The notes under the pieces are model-generated. The model saw only the letters and a list, made by a program, of their open reading frames with translations, did not search any database and was not told the origin of the DNA. A stretch of 64,000 bases of DNA, from contig NZ_CANMLV010000006.1 in assembly GCF_947498825.1 (NCBI RefSeq), forward strand, positions 62,001 to 126,000, given 5' to 3'. The translations under genes were made by a program, and so were the position numbers. Source of the DNA: an uncultured Cedecea sp. (lineage in GTDB: Bacteria > Pseudomonadota > Gammaproteobacteria > Enterobacterales > Enterobacteriaceae). Shown one piece after another: positions 10,642-20,900 of the stretch (positions are counted from its first letter, which is position 1; every line of letters begins with the position of its first letter).

Positions 10642-12081
10642 ATGAGCAATATGTCATTAGTCATTCTGGGTGCGAGTGGCGATCTCACGAAAAGATTACT
10701 CATGCCTTCCCTGTTTGAGCTTCATAAACTGGGTTTAATTCCTTCCTTAAATATCATTGGTTATTCAATTGATAAATGGAACCGGGATGATTTTATAAAG
10801 CATTTGCACGATTTTTTAGCTGAATCAGGTAAAGATTTTGACGAAGCTGAGTGGCAGACATTTAGCCAGCATTTGGATTTTGTCAGCGGCTCATTAGAGG
10901 CCGATGAGTTAAAACAGCTAGAGAGCAAAGTCACCGGATCGGCACTGTTCTACCTGGCGTTACCGCCAACGTTATTTGGCCAGGCTGCACTGGCGATTGG
11001 TGAGGCCGGGCTGGCAAAAGAAGACGCTGATAACTGGCGGCGTATCCTGATTGAAAAACCTTTTGGTACGAATCTCGCAACGGCTGAAGAGTTGCGCAAT
11101 CAGGTTCATACGCATTGGGACGAAACACAGGTCTACCGTATTGACCACTTCTTAGGGAAAGAAGCGACTCAGAACCTGATGATTTTTCGTTTTGCTAACC
11201 GGGTATTGGCTCCTGTCTGGGAAGCAACGCATATTGAGCAGGTTCAAATTACCTATGCTGAAACATTAGGCGTCGAAAATCGTGCGGTGTATTACGACAA
11301 ATCCGGTGCTATGCGCGATATGTTACAAAACCACTTGATGCAGTTACTGACGCTGACCGCAATTGAACCCTTAGGTCGCTGGGACGGTGAAATTCTACGT
11401 GACCATAAAGTGGAAGTGCTGAAATCGATTCGTCCTACCGATGATATGGATCCCGCCGACTGGGCGGTACGCGGCCAGTACTGCGCGGGTGTGGTTGAAG
11501 GGAAATCGGTAGCAGATTACTGTAATGAGCCCGGTATACCGGTAGAAACCAATACTGAAACCTTTGCCGCACTGAGACTGGAAATCGATAACTGGCGCTG
11601 GAAAGGCGTGCCTTTCTATCTGCGCAGCGGTAAGCGTCTTACTAATAACTATGCGGAAATTGCGGTGGAATTTAAGGCCCCAGCCGGCGCGTTGCCGGGT
11701 GATTTGGCGGTGGAAAATAACTGGCTGATATTCCGTATGGGTGCCGATATGGGCATGGAAATGCATATGACTGCCAAGTTACCGGGTATGCATGTCAAAA
11801 CACATAATATCGCGCTCAGCGCACCTTATGCCCAGCCGGGGCAGCATGAAGTCTCAGCCTATGAGCAGTTGTTGATTGATGCGCTTAATGGTGAAAGGGC
11901 CCACTTCTTACGCTTTGATGAGGTTGAGTGGGCCTGGCGTGCGATTGAACCGGCGCTGGAAGCCTGGAAAACAGGAATGCCGGATCTGTATAAAGCCGGG
12001 ACTGAAGGCCCTGATACCCAACACCGCATTATGCGTCCGGGTCATAAATGGCGTTCACTGGTGCATCAGGAGAAACCATGA
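10642..12081 (+). CDS. zwf: Glucose-6-phosphate 1-dehydrogenase
   Basis: This enzyme oxidises glucose 6-phosphate to 6-phosphogluconolactone, the entry to the pentose phosphate pathway. The nucleotide-binding GASGDLTKR is at residues about 10-18, EKPFG marks the substrate lysine region and RIDHFLGKE (about 166-174) contains the catalytic His. The start at 10642 has AAGGAG at 10627-10632; the frame is open further upstream but overlaps gnd. The 479 residues are slightly shorter than E. coli Zwf (491) and visibly diverged, so this may be a second, operon-specific isozyme. It overlaps the next gene by 4 bases. Confidence 0.93.
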   Translation: MSNMSLVILGASGDLTKRLLMPSLFELHKLGLIPSLNIIGYSIDKWNRDDFIKHLHDFLAESGKDFDEAEWQTFSQHLDFVSGSLEADELKQLESKVTGSALFYLALPPTLFGQAALAIGEAGLAKEDADNWRRILIEKPFGTNLATAEELRNQVHTHWDETQVYRIDHFLGKEATQNLMIFRFANRVLAPVWEATHIEQVQITYAETLGVENRAVYYDKSGAMRDMLQNHLMQLLTLTAIEPLGRWDGEILRDHKVEVLKSIRPTDDMDPADWAVRGQYCAGVVEGKSVADYCNEPGIPVETNTETFAALRLEIDNWRWKGVPFYLRSGKRLTNNYAEIAVEFKAPAGALPGDLAVENNWLIFRMGADMGMEMHMTAKLPGMHVKTHNIALSAPYAQPGQHEVSAYEQLLIDALNGERAHFLRFDEVEWAWRAIEPALEAWKTGMPDLYKAGTEGPDTQHRIMRPGHKWRSLVHQEKP

Positions 12082-14396
12082 GTGAAAATATTGCTCCAGG
12101 TGCTCCGGGAGGAGCAGCGACCTGGACCAGTAGCGCGAAAGATATCGTGGGAACAGGACTCGGCAATGGCCGTGTCTGGTTCAGTATCGGTTACGGTATC
12201 CTCAATGAGGTCTACTGGCCATCAAACAGTACTCCACAAATCAGAGACTTAGGCTTTATTATTGTCGGTGAAGATTTCTGGTCAGAAATCAAACGGGTAC
12301 ACAACTACAGTCTGAGTACGCCAGCAGCGGGTATGCTGTTGCCAAAGATTGTTCATGAACATGAGCGCTATCGCCTGGAGCTGGAGATTGTCGCCGACCC
12401 AGTTCGCGATGCGTTATTAATTCGTTATCAGTTGGATGGCGAAGGATTAAGACTGTATCCGTTATTAGCCCCTCATCTTGGAGGAGACGGCGATGATAAT
12501 ACGGGCTATGTCACTGAACAGGGACTGTTGGCAGAAAAGAACAGTCAATGTCTGTTCCTGGCAGCAGAGCGAGGATTTTCTCGTGGCAGTGTCGGCTATG
12601 TCGGAACGTCCGATGGCTGGCAGGATTTTAGCCAACATCAACAAATGACCTGGGAATACTCGCAGGCAGGGCCTGGTAATATTGCGATGCTGGGGGAGCT
12701 AACCGATGCCAGCGGTACCCTGGCATTAGCCTTTGCCAGTAATCCGGAAGGAGCGATGACCCTGGCAAAGAGTGCGTTAGTGGCAGGCTTTGCACAGGCG
12801 AAGGCTCAGTATATTCATCACTGGACAGAGTGGCATAAAAATGTGCATTTTCCTCAGAAAAAACCGCTGTCAAAACCCTTAGCGGATGCCATTAAAACCT
12901 CTATTTCGGTCCTCAAAACCCATGAAGGGCGAACCTTTCCAGGGGCTATGGTCGCAAGTCTGAGTACACCATGGGGATATGCGCATAAAGATCCTGGTGG
13001 CTATCATCTGGTATGGCCGCGAGATTCGGTTGAAGTCGGGTTTGCCTTACTCGCCTATGGGCTAATTGAGGAGGTCCGCGCCTTACTGGCTTATTTAATT
13101 GCTATTCAGCAGCCAGATGGTCACTGGATGCAGAATAACTACACAGATGGTCGGGCGTACTGGCAGGGTATTCAGCTTGATGAAGTCGCTTTGCCGGTGT
13201 TGTTTGCGGCCAAGCTACATGAAGAGGGCCTGTTGGGGGATATGCATGGTGCTGTGGTAAAGATGGTACAAAAAGCGTTAACCTATATAGCGCTTCATGG
13301 CCCCTCAAGCCCACAAGATCGCTGGGAGGAGAATGCCGGTATTAACCCCTTTACCCTGTCAGTATGCATCGCTGCCTTGGTAGCAGGCGCAGAGTCCGGA
13401 TTTGTGGAAGAAGGGGAGCGGCATTATGCGCTTTCTCTGGCGGATGACTGGAATGAACGCCTGGAGTCCTGGGTTTATGTCCGTGACAGTGAACTGGACA
13501 GGGAGCATCAAATTGCCGGTCATTATATTCGCCTGAACCCCGCCTGGCATTCGGCACGATATGGTCATGTCACTTTACGTAATCGCCATGAAGAAACCAT
13601 CAAAACTCGCAGTCTGCTGGGAATGGAATATCTTTGTATGGTGAGACTCGGGCTACGTAGTGCGATAGATAGCCGTATCTGTGATACGACTAAGTTAGTC
13701 GATAAACTGTTACGCGTTGACTTGCCTGCCGGTCCTTATTATTACCGTTATAACGAAGATGGTTATGGTGAGCACCACGATGGCCGGGCTTTTGATGGCA
13801 GTGGAATCGGGCGTTTATGGCCATTGCTCAGCGGTGAACGCGGGCATTATGCTGTCGCGTGTGGAGAAGACGTTCAACCCTATATTGATGCCATGCTGGC
13901 ATCTGCAAGTATGGGAGGGATGTTACCCGAACAAATCTGGGACCAGGAAGATATTCCGGAACGCGGTCTTGTGAAAGGACGCCCTAGTGGCAGTGCGATG
14001 CCTCTTAATTGGGCGCATGCTGAGTTAGTGAAACTTTCCTATGCCCAGGAAAGCGGTAAACCGATAGAGCGACTGGATGTCGTATATCAACGCTATGTTG
14101 AACAACCCCTTTCACTGAAGGTACGGCACTGGCGTGACTATTTATCCTGCGATATTTTGCCTTCAGGTGTTGAGTTACTGATTGAAGCCAGCGAACCCTT
14201 TGTACTGCACTATGGCTTCGATGGCTGGCAATCTTTGCAGGAAAAAAACAGTATTCCTCTGGGGCTCGGGATTTATGGTGTCCGACTGAAACCTGAACAA
14301 TTAACCGGAAAGACACTCCAGTTCTCCCGTCGTTTTGATGCTCATGGCTGGGAAGAGAAAGACTGGGAATTGCAGATCAATCCCACAGTTAGCTAA
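12078..14396 (+). CDS. Glycoside hydrolase family 15 (glucoamylase/glucodextranase-like)
   Basis: A 772-residue GH15 protein. An N-terminal beta-sandwich of glucodextranase type (about residues 20-260) precedes the alpha/alpha-barrel catalytic region with GGYHLVWPRDS and PEQIWDQED (E618 in PEQIWD is the candidate catalytic base). Family members release glucose from alpha-glucans, dextrins or trehalose. No signal peptide is visible, so an intracellular enzyme is implied, and linkage to gnd and zwf suggests released sugar feeds the pentose phosphate route. The ATGA start overlaps the zwf stop and has AGGAG at 12068-12072. The exact substrate cannot be told from sequence. Confidence 0.88.
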   Translation: MSENIAPGAPGGAATWTSSAKDIVGTGLGNGRVWFSIGYGILNEVYWPSNSTPQIRDLGFIIVGEDFWSEIKRVHNYSLSTPAAGMLLPKIVHEHERYRLELEIVADPVRDALLIRYQLDGEGLRLYPLLAPHLGGDGDDNTGYVTEQGLLAEKNSQCLFLAAERGFSRGSVGYVGTSDGWQDFSQHQQMTWEYSQAGPGNIAMLGELTDASGTLALAFASNPEGAMTLAKSALVAGFAQAKAQYIHHWTEWHKNVHFPQKKPLSKPLADAIKTSISVLKTHEGRTFPGAMVASLSTPWGYAHKDPGGYHLVWPRDSVEVGFALLAYGLIEEVRALLAYLIAIQQPDGHWMQNNYTDGRAYWQGIQLDEVALPVLFAAKLHEEGLLGDMHGAVVKMVQKALTYIALHGPSSPQDRWEENAGINPFTLSVCIAALVAGAESGFVEEGERHYALSLADDWNERLESWVYVRDSELDREHQIAGHYIRLNPAWHSARYGHVTLRNRHEETIKTRSLLGMEYLCMVRLGLRSAIDSRICDTTKLVDKLLRVDLPAGPYYYRYNEDGYGEHHDGRAFDGSGIGRLWPLLSGERGHYAVACGEDVQPYIDAMLASASMGGMLPEQIWDQEDIPERGLVKGRPSGSAMPLNWAHAELVKLSYAQESGKPIERLDVVYQRYVEQPLSLKVRHWRDYLSCDILPSGVELLIEASEPFVLHYGFDGWQSLQEKNSIPLGLGIYGVRLKPEQLTGKTLQFSRRFDAHGWEEKDWELQINPTVS

Positions 14397-14419
14397 CGAT
14401 TATTTTTGCATGGAATAGT

Positions 14420-14449
14420 GGCAGGGAGGGATATTTTTCTCTCCCTGCC
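14420..14449 (+). terminator. Hairpin after the GH15 gene
   Basis: A perfect 9-bp stem GGCAGGGAG / CTCCCTGCC with a T-rich loop lies 23 bases past the stop codon. No U-tract follows the right arm, so it may be a weak terminator. Confidence 0.5.
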
Positions 14450-14450
14450 T

Positions 14451-14562
14451 GTATCCGTCATACGTCAAGCAGCCTGGGTACTGTCTGTGTGGAACCCGTC
14501 GAATCACATTTTTATCTGTGCTCATCAACGCCCTGTAAGTCAGCCGCATGATTCGGGTATTA
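14451..14562. repeat. Long imperfect-palindromic intergenic repeat, copy 3 (shortened)
   Basis: It keeps the motif order of the family: GTATCCGTCATACGTCAAGC at the left, CCCGTCGAATCACA and TATCTGTGCTCATC in the middle, and ATTCGGGTAT at the right. The right inner arm is reduced, giving about 112 bp. Confidence 0.65.
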
Positions 14563-14804
14563 TATTTTTATTTTCATTATGAAATATAAAATATCTTATT
14601 TGTAACTTAATCAGTTAAAAACATAATATTTCTATAATCATAATCGTTTTTTATAAGACTAACGATAATAAAGATATCTATATTCAGATATCCATCTTGT
14701 TACCTGTTTTAGAGTTAATATTTTCTGTGCTGAATATTTCATTTCTTTTCAGATTGTTTGAAATATAAATGCGCTCTTGTTGTTAGAGTAAAAAAGGATA
14801 TCAG

Positions 14805-16280
14805 ATGAAGGATTCTATGTCGTTAAAGTTGTTAAAGCCTGTATTTCTAACAGTTATTTTATTTTTATCTGCGTGTTCGTTAAAGGATTCTCAACAGAGC
14901 TCAACGCCACAATCCGCGGGGCAAAAATCAGACAGTATTGATTCAAATAAAACCTATTTTCCATTAGGCCACTATCCACAAGAGGTTGAGTATTGGATCC
15001 CTACTGCAGCAAAACATAATGATCTTTCAGTTATTAACCAGACTCAGCAGAGAAAGTATTTTTCTTATTTATTATCAAAATATTACGGCACGGGTGAACA
15101 GGATAAGTCCCCATGGAATGCCAGCTATATCGCGCACATTCTGAAAAATAAACCAGAAAATAATCGAGATGCCAGTATCAGGCAATTACTGTCGCCAGAA
15201 AGCCTCTCCTGGGGGGCTAATTTCAGACAAAACTCGGCGCGCTGGAAGAATGAAATCAGAAACAACAGTATGGGCGCGATTAGTACCATTTATCAGGCAT
15301 CATCCCGGGCAATTACCGTTCGGGCTACGCTGGTAAGAGCCTTACCTACGGAACAGCCTGCTTATCACGACCCCCGTCGTGCTGGGGAAGGCTATCCCTT
15401 TGACTACCTGCAAATGTCAGCAATTCAGCCAGCCACGCCGGTATATATCCTGACCGACAGTCAGGATAAAGCATGGCGATATGTTATTTCACCCGGGGTG
15501 ACGGGGTGGGTAAAAAGCGAAGATATCGCGACCGTTAGCCCTGCGTTTGTTAATCAGTGGACCACGCTTGCGATGAAAAATGCGGGAACATTTATTCAGC
15601 AACCCGTTTCCGTTCATCAGGGGAAGCAATTCTATTTCCTTGCGCGCCCGGGGACTATTTTACCCTTTGAATATCATCGTTCAGGATATTTTTCTGTCTT
15701 AATTCCGGTGCGAAAAGCGGATGGCAGGGCAATGATTAAATCGGTCTCTTTGCATCAGGATGTCTTCACGGCTATGCCTTGGCCGATGACACGTACCAAT
15801 ATAGCCACGCTGATGAAATCGATGAGTGGTCTACCCTATGGTTGGGGAAATACGCTGTTTTATAATGACTGTTCATCGGAACTGCGTAACCTGATGATGC
15901 CATTTGGTATCCTGCTACCCCGAAATTCAGCGGCACAAATAAAAGCAACTGCGCGTCTGGTTGATTTGAGTAAAGAAAGTCTTCAAGACAGAATTGCTTA
16001 TCTTGAAAAACACGGTAAGGCCTTTACTACCCTGATTTATCTCCCAGGGCACATTATGTTGTATATCGGAAACAGTCAGATTAACGGTAAATCGGTGCCA
16101 ATGACCTATCAGAATTTATGGGCTCTGCGTCCTGAAAATGCGGAGAGCCGCAGTATTATCGGTTCGTCGGTCTTTTTTCCGTTACTTTCTGTCTATCCGG
16201 AAAAGCCCGAAATGGTCTCTTTGGCAGACAAAAAAGAATTTAAGCTCGGTTTTCTGGAATCCGGGGATGATAACGGATAA
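14805..16280 (+). CDS. Lipoprotein NlpC/P60 (C40) cell-wall peptidase with SH3-like domains
   Basis: A predicted lipoprotein of 491 residues: signal peptide with lipobox LSAC, lipidated Cys24. A long N-terminal stabilising region (about 45-190) and bacterial SH3-like segments (about 190-330) precede a C-terminal NlpC/P60 domain. Cys356 in NDCSSE and His416 in GHIMLYIG are the expected catalytic pair. The family cleaves peptide stems of peptidoglycan; the product would sit in an envelope membrane facing the periplasm. AAGGA at 14794-14798 supports the ATG at 14805. It stands alone between hairpins, so it is probably monocistronic. Confidence 0.85.
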   Translation: MKDSMSLKLLKPVFLTVILFLSACSLKDSQQSSTPQSAGQKSDSIDSNKTYFPLGHYPQEVEYWIPTAAKHNDLSVINQTQQRKYFSYLLSKYYGTGEQDKSPWNASYIAHILKNKPENNRDASIRQLLSPESLSWGANFRQNSARWKNEIRNNSMGAISTIYQASSRAITVRATLVRALPTEQPAYHDPRRAGEGYPFDYLQMSAIQPATPVYILTDSQDKAWRYVISPGVTGWVKSEDIATVSPAFVNQWTTLAMKNAGTFIQQPVSVHQGKQFYFLARPGTILPFEYHRSGYFSVLIPVRKADGRAMIKSVSLHQDVFTAMPWPMTRTNIATLMKSMSGLPYGWGNTLFYNDCSSELRNLMMPFGILLPRNSAAQIKATARLVDLSKESLQDRIAYLEKHGKAFTTLIYLPGHIMLYIGNSQINGKSVPMTYQNLWALRPENAESRSIIGSSVFFPLLSVYPEKPEMVSLADKKEFKLGFLESGDDNG

Positions 16281-16299
16281 AAATAGCTGACATCGTTTT

Positions 16300-16330
16300 A
16301 CTGTCCGGACATCAGCAAAGCCCGGACAGT
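16300..16330 (+). terminator. Hairpin after the NlpC/P60 gene
   Basis: Arms ACTGTCCGG (16300-16308) and CCGGACAGT (16322-16330) form a perfect 9-bp stem 20 bases after the stop codon. The tail TTGATACATG is not a clear U-tract. Confidence 0.55.
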
Positions 16331-16434
16331 TTGATACATGACAGGAAAGTCTGTCCCGTGATGTTATATTATCTGCTGCAGAAATAAATCCAGATTCTTC
16401 CGTCCTCTCTTAGAGGTCAGATAACTAATGTCGA

Positions 16435-16662
16435 TTAGACATTTTTTCTCTCGATAGTCTGCTCACCCCAGAACAATCGCTCTTTATCCGTTTTAGCGAA
16501 GGCAAGGGGAAGCACTTCATCACTGCCTTCTTCCCAGATTTTTTCTGCCAGCACCTCATCATAATCTGCTAATTCAAAGATAGCCTGGGCAATTTCAGGT
16601 GATGTATTACGCAAACTTGCCCATTCTCCGATATGGTGTTGTTTTTCTTGATCTGTAGACAT
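16435..16662 (-). CDS. yccJ: YccJ family protein
   Basis: A 75-residue acidic protein nearly identical in its C-terminal two thirds to E. coli YccJ ([25 protein letters not shown]). The function is unknown; in E. coli it is transcribed with wrbA, which is not present here. The start at 16662 is supported by GGAG at 16669-16672 and by the family length; an open extension to 16722 is not conserved. Confidence 0.93.
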   Translation of the reverse strand: MSTDQEKQHHIGEWASLRNTSPEIAQAIFELADYDEVLAEKIWEEGSDEVLPLAFAKTDKERLFWGEQTIERKNV

Positions 16663-16858
16663 GATGTTCTCCGTTATTGTTATTTTGGATATAAATATAG
16701 AACGTATCCTATGTTTTCGCAAAGCCTGAGATTTTTATCATAAAAAGAGCTATTTTCACCGAACGATACAGTTTATTTATTCCAGGCCATTGCACCTGAA
16801 TGAATCACACCGCACTATAAGACTTTATTCCTCTATTATGACTTTTCATGGTTCACTC

Positions 16859-17770
16859 ATGCCTGCGTTATTCTCGCGTTATTTTTCACTGAAACCTCAA
16901 GAAGCCCTGCTGATCCTTATTACCATGTTCTGGGGGGGAACATTTCTTGCCGTGCAGTTTGCAATGACGCTAAGCGATCCCTTGTTCTTTGTTGGACTGC
17001 GTTTTGCGACCGCTGCGTTAGTTGTCGGACTATTTTCAATAAAATCTCTGTCCGGATTAACGTTACTAGAGTTTAAAGCCGGGGTGCTGATAGGTATCTC
17101 TATCGCTATTGGTTACAGTTTACAGACTTGGGGTTTGCAGACTATCTCCAGCAGTAAGTCAGCCTTTATTACTGCTATGTATGTGCCGCTCGTGCCATTA
17201 CTGCAATGGCTCTGCCTCGGGCGAATGCCGGGTCTGATGTCGTGGATTGGTGTGGGGCTGGCATTTATGGGCCTTATTTTACTGGCCGGGCCTGAGGGTT
17301 CTTCTCTGACACTGAGCACCGGGGAAATCATTACGTTAATTGGTGCCGTCGCTATTGCTGCGGAAATCATTCTGATCGGTGCTTTTGCCAGCCGGGTTGA
17401 TATTAAACGCGTCACTGTTGTACAGCTTGCGACCGCCTCTATTATCGCTTTTGCCACTATGGTACCTGCTGGTGAAAGCATTCCTCCTGTCAGTAATCAA
17501 CTCATGATTGTCGCCTTAGGTCTGGGCATTTTTAGTGCCATTATTCAGGTAACGATGAACTGGGCCCAGCGTAGTGTTTCGCCTACTCGCGCAACGCTTA
17601 TCTATACCGGTGAGCCAGTTTGGGCAGGAGTCTTTGGTCGTATTGCTGGCGAACGGTTACCGATGCTGGCGTTAGTGGGTGCAGCACTGATTGTTTTCGG
17701 TGTTCTGGTCAGTGAGCTTAAGTTAAAAAGAAAACGCAAAAAAGCGTCGCTGACACCAGAAAGTTTATAG
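16859..17770 (+). CDS. EamA/DMT-family transporter
   Basis: An inner-membrane drug/metabolite transporter with ten predicted transmembrane segments and two EamA repeats (about residues 12-140 and 150-290), of the RarD/RhaT-type superfamily. Length is 303 residues from the ATG at 16859 or 310 from the ATG at 16838; neither has a convincing Shine-Dalgarno, and 16859 is chosen because it sits closest to the first membrane helix. The C-terminus is a basic tail (KLKRKRKKA). The substrate is unknown. Confidence 0.82.
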   Translation: MPALFSRYFSLKPQEALLILITMFWGGTFLAVQFAMTLSDPLFFVGLRFATAALVVGLFSIKSLSGLTLLEFKAGVLIGISIAIGYSLQTWGLQTISSSKSAFITAMYVPLVPLLQWLCLGRMPGLMSWIGVGLAFMGLILLAGPEGSSLTLSTGEIITLIGAVAIAAEIILIGAFASRVDIKRVTVVQLATASIIAFATMVPAGESIPPVSNQLMIVALGLGIFSAIIQVTMNWAQRSVSPTRATLIYTGEPVWAGVFGRIAGERLPMLALVGAALIVFGVLVSELKLKRKRKKASLTPESL

Positions 17771-17824
17771 CAGAAGTTGAAAAACCAGGCATCAACAATA
17801 AATACCTGGTTTCAGATTACTGAA

Positions 17825-17855
17825 AAAGAAGGAAAACACGCGTTTTTCCTTCTTT
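17825..17855. terminator. Bidirectional terminator between the EamA gene and putA
   Basis: A perfect 12-bp stem AAAGAAGGAAAA / TTTTCCTTCTTT with loop CACGCG. The A-rich left arm and T-rich right arm make it a plausible terminator on both strands for the converging genes. A second, weaker hairpin (AAACCAGG / CCTGGTTT) lies at about 17782-17812. Confidence 0.75.
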
Positions 17856-17911
17856 GTGGTTAGCAGGCGAAAATCAATAAATTGATTTTCCTGATTTTTT
17901 TCTTTTTTCTG

Positions 17912-20900
17912 TTATCCGATAGTCATCAGGCTGGCATTGCCACCCGCAGCGGCAGTATTCACACTCACTGACCGTTCCAGGTAGAGGCGTTCCAGTTGAA
18001 TCGAGTGCTCGGCGCGGGCCAGTCCTTGAACCGTGACAATAGCCCCTTCTCTGGCGGCGATATCTTCGCAGAGTTGACGTAGCTTGTCTGAATCTCCGTG
18101 ATAGATAACGGCATCGAATGATCGAGCGAGTACCGTATCGATAGCAGAGAAATCTATCTGCTGCTGTATCTGGGTAGGTAATTGAGTGTAGAGCGCACGG
18201 TGTATTGCGGTTTCTGCCCATAAAGCACGGCTGCCAACACAGATAACGGCAGCAAGTTGTACCAGCAGATCAGACTCATTATCTGCCAGACATAACACGC
18301 ATGCTCGCGGTAGCAGGTTGTAGCTATTGCGCTCGCCGGTTGGCCCGGTTAATAATCGGGTAGTACCTGACTGATTTTGTTCCGAAAATTTCCTGCAGAC
18401 GGGTTCCAGTTCCGGGTGGAGGGAGGCAATCCACTGGGTTAAAATATGGTAGGTGGACTGGAATTGCTCTCTGACAGGAAGAGCCATCGGCGCCGGAGAG
18501 TCCTCGGAAGTAAAGGGGCCATTATCCGGACTCTGGGCTAACAAACGGTACAGATAAAGTGGCCCACCGGCTTTTGGCCCAGTGCCTGAAAGTCCTTCGC
18601 CACCAAAAGGTTGCACTCCGACGACAGCGCCTACCATATTACGATTTACATACAAATTACCGGCTTTCACACTACCGGTAACCTGAACGATAGTTTCATC
18701 AATACGGGTATGTACGCCAAGGGTCAGGCCATAGCCTGCGGCATTAATCTGTTCTGTCAGAGCACTGAGCTGATGACGTGGGTAACGTACAACATGCAAG
18801 ACCGGGCCAAAAATTTCTTGCTGAAGCTCATCAATGCTATTTAACTCAATGAGCGTGGGTTGTACAAAGGTTCCGTTTTCCCACTTCTGCTCATCGGATT
18901 TGTTCGCATAAGTTGCCTGAAAAATCGGATGACCTTTGGTTCTCATGGTTTGAATATGTTGTTCAATGCGTTGTTTTGCTTCATCATCAATCACCGGGCC
19001 AATATCAGTCGTAAAGCGACCCGGATTGCCCATGCGGTACTCGCCCATGGCTCCCCGAAGCATCTCCAGAGTCTGTTCTGCAATATCTTCTTGCAAACAG
19101 AGAATACGTAGTGCGGAGCAGCGCTGACCTGCACTGTCAAACGCTGAGGCCATCACATCGACAACCACTTGTTCTGTCAGTGCTGAGGAGTCGACAATCA
19201 TTGCATTTATACCACCGGTCTCGGCAATTAAAGGGATCGGACGTCCCTGAAGATCAAGATGGCCGGCAATATTACGCTGTAACAGTGTTGCTACCGCAGT
19301 TGAACCGGTAAACATGACCCCCCGAATACGCGAGTCATTTATAAGCGCAGCCCCGACGGTTTCCCCCTGGCCTGGCAGCAGTTGTACGACGCCTGCAGGT
19401 ACACCGGCTTCCAGTAGCAGACTGACGGCCTGGGCGGCAATCAGCGGCGTCTGTTCAGCAGGTTTTGCCAGCACGCTATTTCCTGCGGCCAGTGCGGCGG
19501 CAACTTGTCCGGTAAAAATAGCTAGCGGGAAATTCCATGGGCTAATACAGACCACTGGGCCGAGAGGACGGTGAGTATCATTATCGAAGTTATGGCGTAT
19601 CTGGCTGGCATAATAGTGCAGAAAATCTACCGCTTCACGCACTTCAGCAATGGCATTACTGAAAGATTTTCCGGCCTCACGTACCAGCAGACCAATCAAT
19701 TGCTGCATACGATTTGCCATTAAGGTACCGGCTTTATCCAGCACTGCGGCGCGTTCTTTGACTGGTGTGGCAAACCAAATAGAGGCTGCATTCACGGCAT
19801 TATCCAGTGCCTGAGAAACCTCTTCAGGGGTGGTTTCCCGGCTATAACCGACAATATCGCGGTGGTCCGCCGGGTTTTTTACCGCCTGACAGTGGTCGGC
19901 ATTTTGTACTTCGTTGAGTACCGGCACCGCCAGCCATTTCTGGGTTGTACTATTGAGCAATGCTGAGGAAAGAGAGGCAAGGCGATGTTCATTTGCCAAA
20001 TCAAGACCACCGGAGTTCTGTCGTGCATCACCGTATAACGCCAGTGGGAGCGGGATCTTGCTATGGGGCAGACCCGTTTTTCCTTCCTTCAATGCAATGG
20101 CTTCAACAGCGCTGACAGGGCAGGCGACCAGTTCATCCAGCGGTAAAGTGGTATCGGCAATACGATTAACAAAAGAGGTATTTGCGCCATTTTCCAGTAA
20201 CCGACGAACCAGATAGGCAAGTAAGGTTTCATGGGTACCTACCGGGGCATAAATACGACAAGGACGATTGAGTTTACCGTCGGCAACATTGCCCACGACC
20301 TGTTCATACAGTGGTTCACCCATACCATGTAAACACTGAAACTCATATTGACCAGGGTAATAATTCTGACCAGCCAGATGATAAATAGCAGCTAAAGTAT
20401 GGGCGTTATGGGTGGCAAATTGCGGATAAATAAGATTAGGCACCGCCAGTAATTTTTTGGCGCAGGCGAGATAAGAAATATCGGTATAGACCTTACGGGT
20501 GTAGACCGGGTAGCCTTCAAGACCGTCTATTTGAGCGCGTTTAATCTCGCTATCCCAGTAAGCGCCTTTAACCAGACGGATCATCAGGCGACGCTGACTG
20601 CGGGACGCTAAATCAATCAGATAGTCAATGACGAACGGACACCGCTTCTGGTAGGCCTGAATCACAAACCCAATACCATTCCAGCCTGATAATTCAGGTT
20701 CAAAACAGAGTTTTTCCAGTAGGTCGAGTGAGATCTCCAGACGATCGGCTTCTTCTGCATCAATATTAATACCAATATCATACTGACGAGCCAGCAGAGT
20801 TAACGAGAGCAAATGGGGATAAAGCTCATCGATAACGCGTTGATATTGCGAACGGCTGTAACGTGGATGCAGAGCAGAAAGTTTAATCGAGATCCCCGGG

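Larger units (their letters stand above)
14397..14804. other. Gap between the GH15 gene and the NlpC/P60 gene
   Basis: It begins with a hairpin (14420-14449) and a truncated repeat copy (14451-14562), followed by about 240 bases of AT-rich DNA that probably hold the promoter of the lipoprotein gene. No coding sequence is seen. Confidence 0.55.
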
